Notes under the pieces: model-generated
The model's database searches: none
Told to the model about the DNA's origin: nothing
Seen by the model: only the letters and a program-made list of their open reading frames with translations
NCBI GenBank assembly: GCA_014529385.2
Contig: CM043969.1
Location: forward strand, 75,750,676-75,814,675
Origin: Adiantum capillus-veneris
Taxonomy: Eukaryota; Streptophyta; Polypodiopsida; Polypodiales; Pteridaceae
Length of the DNA: 64,000 nt
Direction: 5' to 3'
Part shown: positions 21,953 to 34,056 of the stretch, piece by piece
Position numbering within the stretch: the stretch's first letter is position 1
Layout of the letters: every line of letters begins with the position of its first letter
Made by a program: the position numbers and the translations under genes

Positions 21953-23158
21953 CAACAATCAAAAGCTCCAACAACGACAACTGTAAGAGTTCATGAAGCT
22001 TCTCAAATCCATACAGAGGAGAAATCAACAACCATCGCAGAAAAAGGTAAAGCAAAGGTAAACACTGAAGTATATCAACCTTGCAAGATGACTTTACCTT
22101 TGACAAGCTTACATCAAACTTCCAAGAAAGCCTCTACATCAAGAGCCACATCATCAACAATGCAATGGAAATCAAAGCAAAAAGTCTACCATAACCAAAG
22201 TTTCCATCACAAAAAAGCATCAAGAAGAAGCAAAAGAAAATCATGAAGTGCTAGTATCCAAAGAGTACATCCAAGTCAAAGACCCAGTTTAGATACATGA
22301 AGCACAAGTTCAGCCTCAACAACATAAGGTGACACGGTGGGTAGCATCAAATGAGTCAATCCAAGGAAGCACTAAAGTTTGGGCCAAAAAGCCTAAAATA
22401 AAAGCTTGGATGTACTCACCTCAAGAAAGAAGTTCTACAAGGAGTGAGACAATCTATCAACAGAATACAAACAGCTCACGCAAGAGAAATAACAACAACA
22501 ATAGCCAAAAGAAAAGAACTTTCAAACAAGAAACACGACAAGTATGGGTAGTAAAGTTAGACTTAAATCAAGCTACCCAATAGCAGGTGAAGCAGCGAAT
22601 GATTCCAATCAAGCTACTTGAAACACAAGGACTTTATGAAGGTAACACTCAAATATGGTTACCAAAATTTGTAGCTCAATCTAGAACAACCACGAGAAAT
22701 CATGCAGCACAAGCTTTTACCCCAAAGCAAGCAAAGACAACCAACATCCAACAGAAGCCAAGTGCAACCAAGGCTGTTGCAATCTACAGATGGATACCTC
22801 GTCATCAACTACAAAATCAGGGCTTTTACAACGGAAATCATCAGGTCTGGATACCAAAGCCTAGTGTCCATCAAATTATAGAAGAAGATAAAAGGCCAAA
22901 GATGGTCACACAAGGACCAAAGACAAGGTGGGTTCCAAAATTTCTAGTAGAAACTCAATCACAAAGAGCCCACACACATCAACAACCTCTTCTCATACGA
23001 GATATAGAAAATGCTACATTAGTCCTCGACAAGCAAGTCAAGAGGAGCCAAAATATGCCAACCTACTCCACAAAATGGTGGCATCCAAAGAACAAAACAA
23101 TGGAAGAGGCCTAAATTTCCAGAACTTATGGAATTGGGTTTCTGGCCTTGATTAGGTA
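21953..23158 (+). pseudogene. W-x-P-K repeat protein (3' ORF of element N)
   Basis: ORFs 22329-22583 and 22587-23114 are Gln/Lys/Thr-rich with a recurring short motif: KVWAKKP, RQVWVVKL, TQIWLPKF, YRWIPRHQ, HQVWIPKP, TRWVPKFL and KWWHPKN. Two longer repeats share LETQGLYEGNTQIWLPKF and LQNQGFYNGNHQVWIPKP (22614, 22809). The frame runs across a TAG near 22580. Element D has the same motif (KIWVPKAQL near 48418). The composition suggests a disordered, basic, possibly nucleic-acid-binding protein. Its function is unknown. Confidence 0.5.
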
Positions 23159-24402
23159 AGTCCAAGTTGCCATTTAAAATACATGGCATAAAAGTCAGAG
23201 TCGGGAAGCTAAGCCACTCAATGAGCGAGGCGTTAGTCCCAAACCTTCATGTAATATTCTCTGTGGTCTAAGCATCTTAGCTATTCTAGGTACTACTCAA
23301 GATGGAAGAGTTGAGCATAATTATGTTGTGTTGCTCATGCTAGTATAGGTGAGCATAGAGTCAAAGTCATTGTAGTATAGTGGTAAGTGAAGGAGGAAGT
23401 CCAAAAGACACTCACGCACTCAGCACAGTGAGGTATGAGCGGAGAAGCTTCTACATCGAAAGCCCTTCTTGGAAATGTGGAAGCTATTGAGACGTCCATT
23501 CATGTCACACATGCTACATTTGTTCCTTGAAGCATCCATCATCTCCATCTCTTACATTGCATGCTTTTGTTCGACAAGTTTCTCATAAGCATATAGAGTG
23601 CCCCATAATTGGCACTTGCATTAGGCACTCTTCCTTTGTTTCTCCCAAACAGTGACCTTGCATGACAAGTACTTCAATCCAAATGCTCAACCCAATAAGA
23701 GCGTATAGCAAAGGCACTTTTTTCCCACTGGGTTTTTCCCTTTGGTCATCCAGGTTTTAGACCCTAATCTAGCAACCCTCATCATCAACTTCTTGTCTAT
23801 ATTCCTTCTACATCAGCAATAAAGAAATAGCTACCCAAATCAATCGACAATGACTTGGAGCAAAAATTACATGGAGCAAAAATTACAGGTCTCCATATGC
23901 TTATCAAGAGAATCTTTTATCTTCCAGGTCGACAACAAAGCTCCATCAAACAATGGCAAGTCAAAGAATGGTCTACAACCTCAAGCAATGACAAATTCCG
24001 CAAGCGAGCTATCCACAACAACCATATGTAGCTCACACAGTGCTTCAACATTGGCTACCTATTGTGGAAGACTCAAATTGCAGTGGACCTTGAAAGCAAA
24101 TCCATCATAAAGTCCATGCCCCAAAGAGGATCAGTTCTACAAACTCAGACACATCAACATCCACCTTTATGGCAGCTAAGATTGGCAACAAAGAGGCGAA
24201 TCTACAACAAGAAGAAAAGTTGCCTCAAAAATCAAAGATCAATTCACGTATCAACAACATGGCAGATATGAATCACTCAACGAAGGGGAGAGTGTCATCA
24301 ATGACAAAGAACTTTCCAAGCTGAAGTCCAACCTTGAAGACAAAGCTAAGGACAACCCTATGACAAGACTACACAAGGTCGTGTCAAGGGACGAAACAAA
24401 TT
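23159..24402 (+). other. 3' region of element N, mostly non-coding
   Basis: 1.2 kb. Short ORFs at 23850-24110 and 24062-24271 continue the Gln/Lys/Ser-rich composition but are not recognisable. The region includes the tRNA-Asp-like fragment (23366-23388). At 24379-24399, TCGTGTCAAGGGACGAAACA closely matches the stretch before the polypurine tract of element B (58114-58133). Confidence 0.5.
23366..23388 (+). other. fragment resembling the 5' end of plant tRNA-Asp
   Basis: TTGTAGTATAGTGGTAAGT, preceded by GTCA, matches the 5' 23 nt of plant tRNA-Asp(GTC) as I recall it, with one mismatch. It includes the internal A box. No anticodon arm or B box follows, so it is not a tRNA gene. It lies inside an element primed by tRNA-Asp. 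Confidence 0.6.
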
Positions 24403-24414
24403 AGGAAGGGGAAA
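24403..24414 (+). promoter_or_regulatory. polypurine tract of element N
   Basis: AGGAAGGGGAAA directly before the 3' LTR (TGTTTGAGG). Confidence 0.85.
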
Positions 24415-25319
24415 TGTTTGAGGAAAAACCGAACGGGCTCCCACCTGGCCAAACATGTAGCCGAACACCACATTTGTAGCCTATTATTTTGCCGAGCTAG
24501 TGTAATGATACTCTGTGTAAATCCTGATTCTAGAGTAGTGGATCAATTCCCTGAGTTGTAATGTTGTAATGATATTTGTAAAGGTCCGTGTGAGCTGGCC
24601 ACTGGCCATTTAGAAAGCCCTAGGTATAAATGTCAATAAATTTAATGCGAAAGGAGGCTTATCTTTAGAAGAATAAGGGAGCTCAAAAAACGTACGCTCA
24701 AACTACGAGCTACTCCAAACTTGAAATCATCAAAACTAATGAATGGGTAATCAGATTTCATTTCTGAAACTTGCATTGTGTTCCTCTCTCTTTGCTCTTC
24801 AATTCAAGTATAAGCATTGTCAGTTTTGTTGAGGTTCGCGACTACGTGGCTATGAGCTGTAAATGCACATTTGAGTGCTTAAATCATTGTTTATAGTCGT
24901 TTTGACCTTAAGAGAGTGTTCCTAGACCATAGGGCGACCTTTTTGGACTAACCTGTTGCAATTTTCAGGACCTTTTTCATGATGGATCGTGATTTTGGTA
25001 CCTTGTTGGATTGCAACCAAATTTGCTAGGTCTAGGTGTCCTTGACCTCCTCCTAAACTTTCGTTGCATTTCGAGTCTGGTCGAGTGCCGAAATGGCGTG
25101 ATGACCTAGAGCTATGAGAAAGGACATAGGTAGATTTCCCTGATCATTGAGTGTTGGTTTGCTTGTAGAGTTATTGTGTTTTCTTGTTAAGGTTCACTTC
25201 TTGAGATTGACAATCTCAAAGAGTCTCCCTGTCCCATCCGAGTCACTTCCCTGAGTATTGACATTATGTTAGTACCAAAAAGCTATGCTGCATACGTCCG
25301 TCACGGCGACCCGCTAACA
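24415..25319 (+). repeat. 3' LTR of element N
   Basis: 905 bp, same orientation as 14215-15108, ending GACCCGCTAACA. The half-site ATGGATCGTGATTTTGGTAC lies at 24982-25001. TATAAAT is at 24625. Confidence 0.92.
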
Positions 25320-25358
25320 AAGACTACGTCCATCGCAGCGACCCGCTAACAAAGTCTT
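25320..25358. other. LTR-LTR junction with a duplicated LTR tip
   Basis: After the 3' LTR comes aagact, then a second 26-28-bp copy of the LTR U5 end (ACGTCCATCGCAGCGACCCG...CTAACA, ending 25351), then aagtctt, then the inverted LTR. The centre is a near-perfect inverted repeat (...CCCGCTAACAAAG / CTTTGTTAGCGGG...). Confidence 0.85.
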
Positions 25359-26276
25359 TGTTAGCGGGTCGCCACGATGGACGTCTGCAACATAGCTTTT
25401 TGGTACTAACATAATGTCAATACTCAGGGAAATGACTTGGATGGGGCAGGGAGACTCTTTGAGATTGTCAATCTCAAGAAGTGAACCTTAATAGGAAAAC
25501 ACAATAACTCTACAAGCAAACCAACACTCAATGATCACAGACATCTTCCTATGTCCTTTCTCACAGCTCTAGGTCATCACGCCATTTTGGCACTCGAACG
25601 GACTCGGAATGCAACGAAACTTTAGGAGGAGGTCAAGGACACCTAGAGGCACTATTCTAGCAAATCTGGTCCCAATCCGACAGGGTATCAAAATCATGAT
25701 CCATCATGAGAAAGGTCCTTAAACTGCAACACATCAGTGTAGAAAGGTCGCCCTATGGTCTAGGAACACTCTCCTATGGTCAAAACGACTATAAAAAATA
25801 ATTTAAGCACTCAAATTTGTATTTACAGCTCACAAACACGTAGTCGTGAACCTCAACAAAACTGACAATGCTTACACTTGAATTAAAGAGCAAAGAGAGT
25901 GGAACACAATGCAAGTTTTGGAAATGAAATGTGATTACCCGTTCATTAGCTGCGATGATTACAAGTTTGGAGCAGCACGTAGCTTGAGCATACATTTTTT
26001 GAGCTCCCCTTCTTCTTCTAAAGATAAACCTCCTTTCACATTAAAGTTGTTGACCTTTATACCTAGGGCTTTTTTCTAAATGGCCAGTGGTGACTGGCTC
26101 ACATGGACGTTTGCAAATATCATTACAACATTACAACTCATGAATTGATCCACTACTCTAGAATCAAGATTTACACAGAGTATCATTACAGTAGCTTGGC
26201 AAAATAATAGACTACAAATGTGGTGTCCGGCTACGTGTTCGGTTAGGTGGGTGCCCATTTGGTTTGTCCTCAAACA
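25359..26276 (-). repeat. inverted LTR of element N family
   Basis: 918 bp. The plus strand runs from TGTTAGCGGG to GTCCTCAAACA, the reverse complement of the family-2 LTR. The outer U3 end is directly followed by GTGCT, the same 5 bp that precede the 5' LTR at 14215. The half-site is at about 25684-25708. Confidence 0.92.
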
Positions 26277-26525
26277 GTGCTTCTGGAGAGGAGTCTTCTC
26301 CACAATGTGTTTTCTTGGCTCATGTAAAATCTTGAATTCAAACTTCATTAAAAACATCATCCACTTGATTAGCCGTTCTTGTATAGAAGTGAAATAGCTT
26401 TCCCTGTAGATAATGTCTGAATTTGGTAGCACTGAGTACCATCCCCAATGCTTCTCTTTTAGTAGTTGAGTACCCCTTTGTTGTGGGAGTGAATCACACC
26501 ACCTATAAAGTGCATGCAACACTAC
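26277..26525 (-). pseudogene. RNase H remnant of element A
   Basis: Broken across frames. One frame gives KEHWGWYSVLPN and another REALGMVLSATKFRHYLQGK, the Ty3/gypsy RNase H signature (T-x-x-E-x-EAL-x-VV...K-x-R-x-Y-L). It is followed by LIKWMMFLMKFEFKILHEP and the H-x-V-x-x-x-LSR end region. Upstream reverse transcriptase is missing: homology stops near 26525, where LRR sequence begins shortly after. Confidence 0.7.
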
Positions 26526-26596
26526 CTAGATCAACATAATGTTAATCGAGGACACAAATGACACGATAGTTGGACGGAGGCAATCTCTATAGCTTG

Positions 26597-27464
26597 TCAG
26601 GCTGAGACCATCCCACCCAAATAACACTCTGGAAGACCAACTAAACCAAAATCAAGAATGTCACTGCTCTCAACTACACGATTGTTGGATAGATCCATTG
26701 CCACCAGCCCTCCCAAGCTCCCAAGATCTGTGGGTATGACGCCCTCCAGCTTATTTCTCAACAGATCCAGCACCGCCATAATGGCCACGTTCTCGCAGTC
26801 CAGACTTTGTCCCTTCACCGTCATGACAAGATCATCTAATAGCTCCTGATGCCCCTCTACCACTATAGCACTTGCAGTACTCTGGCCGGAGTTCTTCATC
26901 CCCTTGATCATCCCCAGACTCGCAGGAATTCTAGAACTCAGCCGATTGCCCGAAAGTAGCAGAATCTGTAATTGTTGAAGTTAACCACATGGGTATTTCA
27001 CCTTCCATGTTGATAGACCTTATGTCCAACGCCAGGAGCTGCGAAAGGGGCTTCACTAGACAGGCAGGAAATGCGCCCTTTATACCTGGATTCTCAGAGA
27101 CGCTGAGCCATACAAGGCTCTTCATCTTCCCCATTTCCATAGGAAGTGGCCCTTCGAGACTATTCTGGCGCAAATCAAAGTTCTGCAACTTGCTGAGAGC
27201 CGAGAAACTCTTGGGAATCAACCCGGTAAGATTGTTACCATTGAGCCTGAGAATCTTCAGGCGCACAAAACCTGCAAGCGATGGGGGAATAGTGCCTGTG
27301 AGGTTGTTTTGTGAGAGCTTCAAGTATTTTAGTGCTGGGTTGGGGGGAGAATCTGGGAGGCTACCCGAGAGCGCATTGAATGAGATATCCAGGCGTTCAA
27401 GGGCAGAAAGCTGGAGGAGGAAAGCAGGGAATTCACCAGAGAGGAGGTTCTCGTCGAATTCCAT
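26597..27464 (-). pseudogene. LRR receptor-like protein fragment
   Basis: Reads from Met 27464. At least six leucine-rich repeats of the plant extracellular type (LxxLxLSxNNLTGTIPxSL), for example LKYLKLSQNNLTGTIPPSL and LKILRLNGNNLTGLIPKSF, end at IPMWLTS. A one-base shift near 26980 moves the frame to LQILLLSGNRLSSRIPASLG. The 26597-26911 part adds VAIMAVLDLLRNKLEGVIP, the C-terminal LRR layout of receptor-like proteins. There is no signal peptide, transmembrane segment or kinase, so it is a partial gene copy. It is the only non-transposon, non-PPR coding remnant in the window. Confidence 0.8.
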
Positions 27465-29430
<1,966 letters not shown>

Positions 29431-29744
29431 TGTTAACCCTCACGGATCATGGACACCCTATCACCTAAGACGGATGTTGTATTATTTACTTGGTAGAGTC
29501 ATGTACCGGGCTTGTCGGTCCGATAGGAAAAGGATAAGAGTGATCGCCGATGAGAGGTGCACTCTAACTGGAACATTCAAGGGATTAGTTGGCTAAGCAT
29601 GGGCGTCCAAGTGTGAATGGGGTGAGCTCATATAAAAGTCAACTAAGCCTAAAATTCACTCATTCTCTCATTTGTGCAATAGAAGAGTGCTCTTGCTCCA
29701 TCTCCATCTTCTTCTTCTTCATCTCCTTCTGTGTGTGTGTATGC

Positions 29745-29781
<37 letters not shown>

Positions 29782-30038
29782 TGTGTGTGTGAGAGTGTGT
29801 GTGATCGAGCATTGCGGCGGCACGACGGCGGCGAGGCGGTTGAGTGCGGCGTAGCGGTGTCTCCTTCTTCTTCGCGGAGAGGAATCCTCCATGAAAGCAA
29901 GCGTAGAGCGGTGAGTGACACACCATCGCCATCTTTGAGCTTACTAGTTTAGACTTGTTGTGTGCTTGGAGCCATTTGTGGGTCGCACGCGGTGTATCGG
30001 CAAGTTCCTTGCATTGACACGTGCGACATACGCGCACA
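29431..30038 (+). repeat. 5' LTR of element Q
   Basis: 608 bp from TGTTAACCCTC to ACATACGCGCACA. TATAAAAG at 29631. A (GA)n/(GT)n tract lies at 29740-29800. The 3' partner was not found in the window. Confidence 0.7.
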
Positions 30039-30042
30039 TTTT

Positions 30043-30060
30043 TGGCGCCGCTGCCAGGGA
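30043..30060 (+). promoter_or_regulatory. primer binding site, tRNA-Asp type (element Q)
   Basis: TGGCGCCGCTGCCAGGGA, four bases after the LTR. It is the same primer class as elements P and N. Confidence 0.85.
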
Positions 30061-30881
30061 ATGCCATACACTAAGCTTGAATGGCACTCTATGCTTCTTT
30101 TGTGGTGCAATTTCTATTGTAGGAAAGGTAAGGAAGGAGGGTGTGTGTGTTGAGAAGAGGGATTTGGTGTTCTACTGTGTGTTTTTTTTGTTAATGGAGT
30201 TTTCAAAGGTATGTGTTTATTCTCTGTGTATTAAGGTTGTTAGTTTTCTTTGTTAGTGGAGTTTTTAAAGGTACTGTGTTTATTCTCTGTGTACTAAGGT
30301 TATTAGTTTTCTGTGTACAGTAAGTAGGAAGTAGATATGTGAGAGTTAATAGAGTGTGTTAGTGTGTAACAATAGGTGTATTAGTTAGAGATAGGTAGAT
30401 AGAGTATGTGTGTGCTCTCGCGCAGGCCGCGGCGACCTTATTCTTTTTTTAAAAAATAAAAATAAAAAAATATATAAATTTTTTAAAAAAATAAAAATTT
30501 TTTAAAAATAAATTTTTTTTAAAAATAAAATTTTTAAAAGTAGAACCGGGATCGGAAATATCTCCCAGACCCAAGCCCAAGCTCACGCTCAGGCATAGGC
30601 CTTAGTCGCCTTTTAAAATTACGAATTTTAGCTTCATACGTAGCTAAAAATCGATTTTTTGAGGACCAATGGAACTTCAGATGCCCGAAAATTGTGTTGT
30701 AAAGCACACAGCTACCCTCTAAGTGATACGCTCATTTCGAACTATCACACACTTTAATCAAAAAAATCAAACATTAAAAAATATTAAAAACGTAAAAAAC
30801 ACGAGTGAAAACGGACGCTTTAAAAAGTAAGCGGTTAACCTTCGAGGTCATTGGCCGACGCTTGTAGGGTACCAAAGGCAC
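30061..30881 (+). other. leader of element Q with an A/T block
   Basis: No coding. 30447-30540 is almost pure A/T made of alternating A- and T-runs (ttttttaaaaa-like), able to fold back. No CG-centred palindrome array of the kind in P, N and B was seen. Confidence 0.6.
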
Positions 30882-32391
30882 ATGCATCTACGCTCTGGTC
30901 GTGTGCTAGAGACGGAGCAACTAGAGAGAATTTCGACTTATACGAGTTCTCAATATCCACCTACTTTAGGTTCCGGGCCCTCGGCGGGGACACAAGGTAG
31001 TACAAACCAAGACCCGAACATAGCGGCTAGTGACTCTTTCTCTGACTACGACTTCATGGAGGGTTTCCCAATGCCTAATCTCGATAGCTCAAGCCAAGAC
31101 ATGCATACCATGGGCCCGCGGTCCGGGCCGAGCGTGCTTAGCCGCCTGAAGGAAACCTTTAGTAGAGCCACTCGCTCCAAACATGGACCTAATGATGTAA
31201 ATGAGGGGGGTGGGGAAGTAAATTCTCCATTCGTGAACAACGTAGACCCTATATCGTTAAAGAATGTGTACGTGAATACTTCATTCACTGCACCTCCTGA
31301 CTCTTCAGAGTTATTTCCCTCCGAGGTCATATTACTCGATGGTAGAAGCCTTGCCGAAGTGCAAGAGGTTGAGCGATATATCCTTGCAGCGAGGGAAAAG
31401 GAAATTGAGTGCTTACGCAAGGCAGAGCAATGAAGAGAGTTAAAATCGAAAGGGCCTATGTCAATATCCTTGCTAAGAAAGCAATCAAGTGCTCCTGACT
31501 TAGCAACTGCTAAAGGGCAACCTTTAGAAAGCAACATTGTATCTAGCTCAAAGGACACCCCTAGCACCTCAATCTTAGATGGAGTGTTCTTAAATGAGAA
31601 CTAGGAGTACGAACTACAAACGAAAACTCTGACCGACCTATACACAGGTCACACCTATCACGTGGGTTGGTTAGATGTCCTACAATCCACAATGGGTGCT
31701 ACTAGTGTGGAGGATCAACAAAAAAGAGTTTGTGAGGTCATCCATAGAGTCATTGACTTAGAGAGACAGAACAAGGGGATCAACATGCCTTCAACGGGTC
31801 TCATGAGTTTGTGAGGTCATCCATAGGGTCATTGAGTTAGAGAGACAGAACAAGGGGATCAACATGCCTTCAACGGGTCTCATGAGATTCTTAGATACAT
31901 GAAAGGCTAAACAACCGACCTTATCGCAAATGGAGACTCCTTCGGTAAGTCCGATGGATCCTCCATATGTTGTTTCCCCAGGAGTCTCAATGCAATCTGA
32001 GCCCACAAGTGATAGCTTCACCTTTCCAAGTCTAGCTCATCTTTCCCTTGATGACACCACGGCTACCATGTCTACCCCAATGATGGGCATTCCGAGAAAC
32101 ACGCCATGGACCTCATTTGTTAGTAAAGCACCGCTACATGGTAGCTCAATGCCTGCAACAGTACCTACAGGTGTGTACCAATCGTATGCACCTATGGGTC
32201 ATCACACTCATGTAGTCCCTACTCCTCCCATTGTTTCAACTACCTATGCTCCACAACCACAACACCCAAGAGAGCTACGCGCCAATACCTACATTGCGTG
32301 TGTACGACCTGGGTTTGCGAGCTCGACCCACGAGCTGCATCTGGTGATTCGATGCAGCTCGACCCACGAGCTGCATCTAGTGATTCGATGA
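30882..32391 (+). pseudogene. gag of element Q, disrupted
   Basis: ORF 30882-31433 begins MHLRSGR, like the (T/L)RSGR opening of many Athila/Tat gags, and ends in a helical ILAAREKEIECLRKAEQ. The coding sense continues in another frame (LLRKQSSAPDLATAKGQPLE near 31470, LTDLYTGHTYHVGWLDVLQ near 31630). It is broken by a 79-bp tandem duplication (31726-31804 / 31805-31883) and resumes at 31930-32391 with a Pro/Ser/Thr-rich tail. Near the end a 36-bp repeat duplicates SSTHELHLVIRC (32320, 32356). No capsid signature or zinc knuckle is seen before the sequence is cut near 32410. Confidence 0.55.
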
Positions 32392-32410
32392 GCATATGTT
32401 GTCTGTTTTC

Positions 32411-32861
32411 ACATTTCAGCATATCCACGCGTTCTCAATGAGTAGAGCTACACATTAGGCACTTTAGTTTTTGGAAACGACAACCTGAAAATTTCGACCA
32501 GACATCCTACGTGATTTTGCACCAGGTGTTTAGGGTTAGGGTTTTGGTTCATGGACCTTAGGGAGAGCGACCTATTGGTGTTAATAGGGTTTCTTTCAAG
32601 TTGTGTGGCATTTCAAGAACGTTTGATGGGTATTTGGCTCTTGAAAGCGTTGTAGGAAATATCCTCTTAGGCACTCCTAAAGGATGTAGCTTAGACATTG
32701 GGTAGAGACCTCTGTAGGAAGTAGTCGAGAGTTGATCGAGTGTAGGTTGACACCCTATCTTGCTTCCACGCACCTGTGGGTCGAGCTTCGTCCTTAGCTG
32801 ACAAATCTTGCTAGGTGAGTTCTCGCTGTGCTGACATCCGTCGCGGCGTATCCGCCAACAG
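32411..32861 (+). repeat. truncated LTR of the element P family
   Basis: Matches the reverse complement of 4603 to about 4915 from TTTCAGCATATCCACGCG to the end CGTATCCGCCAACA. It carries an extra ~150 bp (about 32610-32755) absent from the 4603 copy. The half-site ACATCCTACGTGATTTTGCA is at 32502-32521. The 5' part of the LTR is missing. It directly abuts PPR-derived sequence at 32862. Confidence 0.85.
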
Positions 32862-33345
32862 ACACTCCACCATGAGCAACTACACAAATTTCGTCTGCAG
32901 CCCGAACCTTGGGCAGCGCATTGAGCCTCTCCTCATCCATTTCCTTGCCGCATCAAGTGCTCTCATTCTTGTCCATCATCTGCCTCATCACCATTTGTGT
33001 TTTCGACCCTAATTTATGCAACAAAGTGGATGCATTTTGGAAGCCAGATCTATATTTTTGTAGCCAACTTTCAATCGTTGTTTCCTCTCACATTGGGAAC
33101 ACAAATCAGCCCCACGTCTACCCCTTGGTGGCCTTCAATAACCCCTCATCGGGACAGATCCAAAGGTGCATCAAATTAGCCTGGAGTTGCTTCATTTTGA
33201 AGAGTTACAGTGGAGACATTCCCCATTCAATTCAGTAGAGTCTCGCTTGATGTATTGCATGTGTGTGCATTCCATACCGCATAAGCAACCGTGTGGGGGT
33301 CCTTGAGAGGGTTTCTTGGGATCCCATCTGGTGGCATTGTCCTTT

Positions 33346-33377
<32 letters not shown>

Positions 33378-33410
33378 CCCCCCCCCCCCCACCCCCCCTC
33401 TTCACATCTC

Positions 33411-33445
<35 letters not shown>

Positions 33446-34056
33446 CCTTCTCTTCAAGGAAATAAAAGGAACCATCTCTCATGCTAAGTAGCAATCATCA
33501 ATGCAAGAAAAGAAGTAAAGATTTGTGGAAGTGTAAAGTCTAGATCTTCACCATTTCAACTTCGCTCCACCTGACACAAAAAAATTCATGGTCATATTGT
33601 TAGTGAGGGGTTGTTGAAAGAAAATTCATGCTTGGCAATGCCCTGGTCCACACGTATGCCGAATGTGGTGTACTTCTCGAGGAGCTGCGTGTCTTGGATG
33701 TTGTCTCTTCAAATTCATTGGTTAAAGGATTTGTTGAATGGGCACAAGGCCAACAATATCTAAGTTGGATGTAAAGTAAAGGAATCTCTCTCTAGATGCA
33801 ATCACTTATGCTTGCATCTTGAAGGCATATGGCACCACTCAACATGCTGATACGCGTAAAAGAAGCATTGAAAGTGCTTTAGGAGATATCTCTCAAGGAT
33901 GTTGTCTCTTGAAATTTGCAGGATATGCCAAATGGAGGAAAGACAAGGAAGCTCCGAGAGGCTTTCAATGGATGCAAAGTGAGGGCATCTCTCCACATGC
34001 AATCACTTACGCTTGCGTCTTGGAAGCATGTGGCACCACTCAAGATATTGATCGTG
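32862..34056 (+). pseudogene. PPR-derived repeat unit 1
   Basis: The first of three related units. The 3' portion (33819-34056) reads WMQSEGISPHAITYACVLEA then CGTTQDIDR, a plant PPR wording. Around 33640-33690 another PPR phrase about local names and peers (AMPWSTRMPNVV-like, in several frames) is decayed. The first ~480 bp (gacactccaccatgagcaac ... gtgggggtccttgagagggtt) are shared with 35645 and 40432. CT tracts lie at 33351-33377 and about 33417-33441. PPR proteins bind organellar RNA (family knowledge). No intact PPR gene remains. Confidence 0.7.

Larger units (their letters stand above)
14215..26276 (+). mobile_element. Element N: composite non-autonomous gypsy insertion with U3 ends on both sides
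   Basis: Order: LTR (+) 14215-15108, primer site, palindrome leader, gag, protease, a second protease-like ORF with W-x-P-K repeats, polypurine tract, LTR (+) 24415-25319, a 39-bp junction, then an inverted LTR (-) 25359-26276. The whole block is flanked by GTGCT (14210-14214, 26277-26281). Removing it with one GTGCT joins element A RNase H to its integrase linker in frame (LLSRSTEGCLETSLRDEP). There is no reverse transcriptase, RNase H or integrase. Both outer termini are TGTTTGAGG (U3) ends, which is abnormal for a retroviral-type integration. Confidence 0.88.

Noticed and set aside
23366-23388. A functional tRNA-Asp gene
   Set aside because: Only the 5' part is present; no anticodon arm, B box or acceptor 3' strand follows.
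25320-25358. An independent solo-LTR insertion for the inverted LTR
   Set aside because: Its left flank (GTCTT) and right flank (GTGCT) do not match, whereas GTGCT matches the flank of the far LTR at 14215.
30447-30540. A palindrome array like those of P, N and B in the element Q leader
   Set aside because: The block is simple A/T runs. No CG-centred palindrome and no matching LTR half-site were seen.
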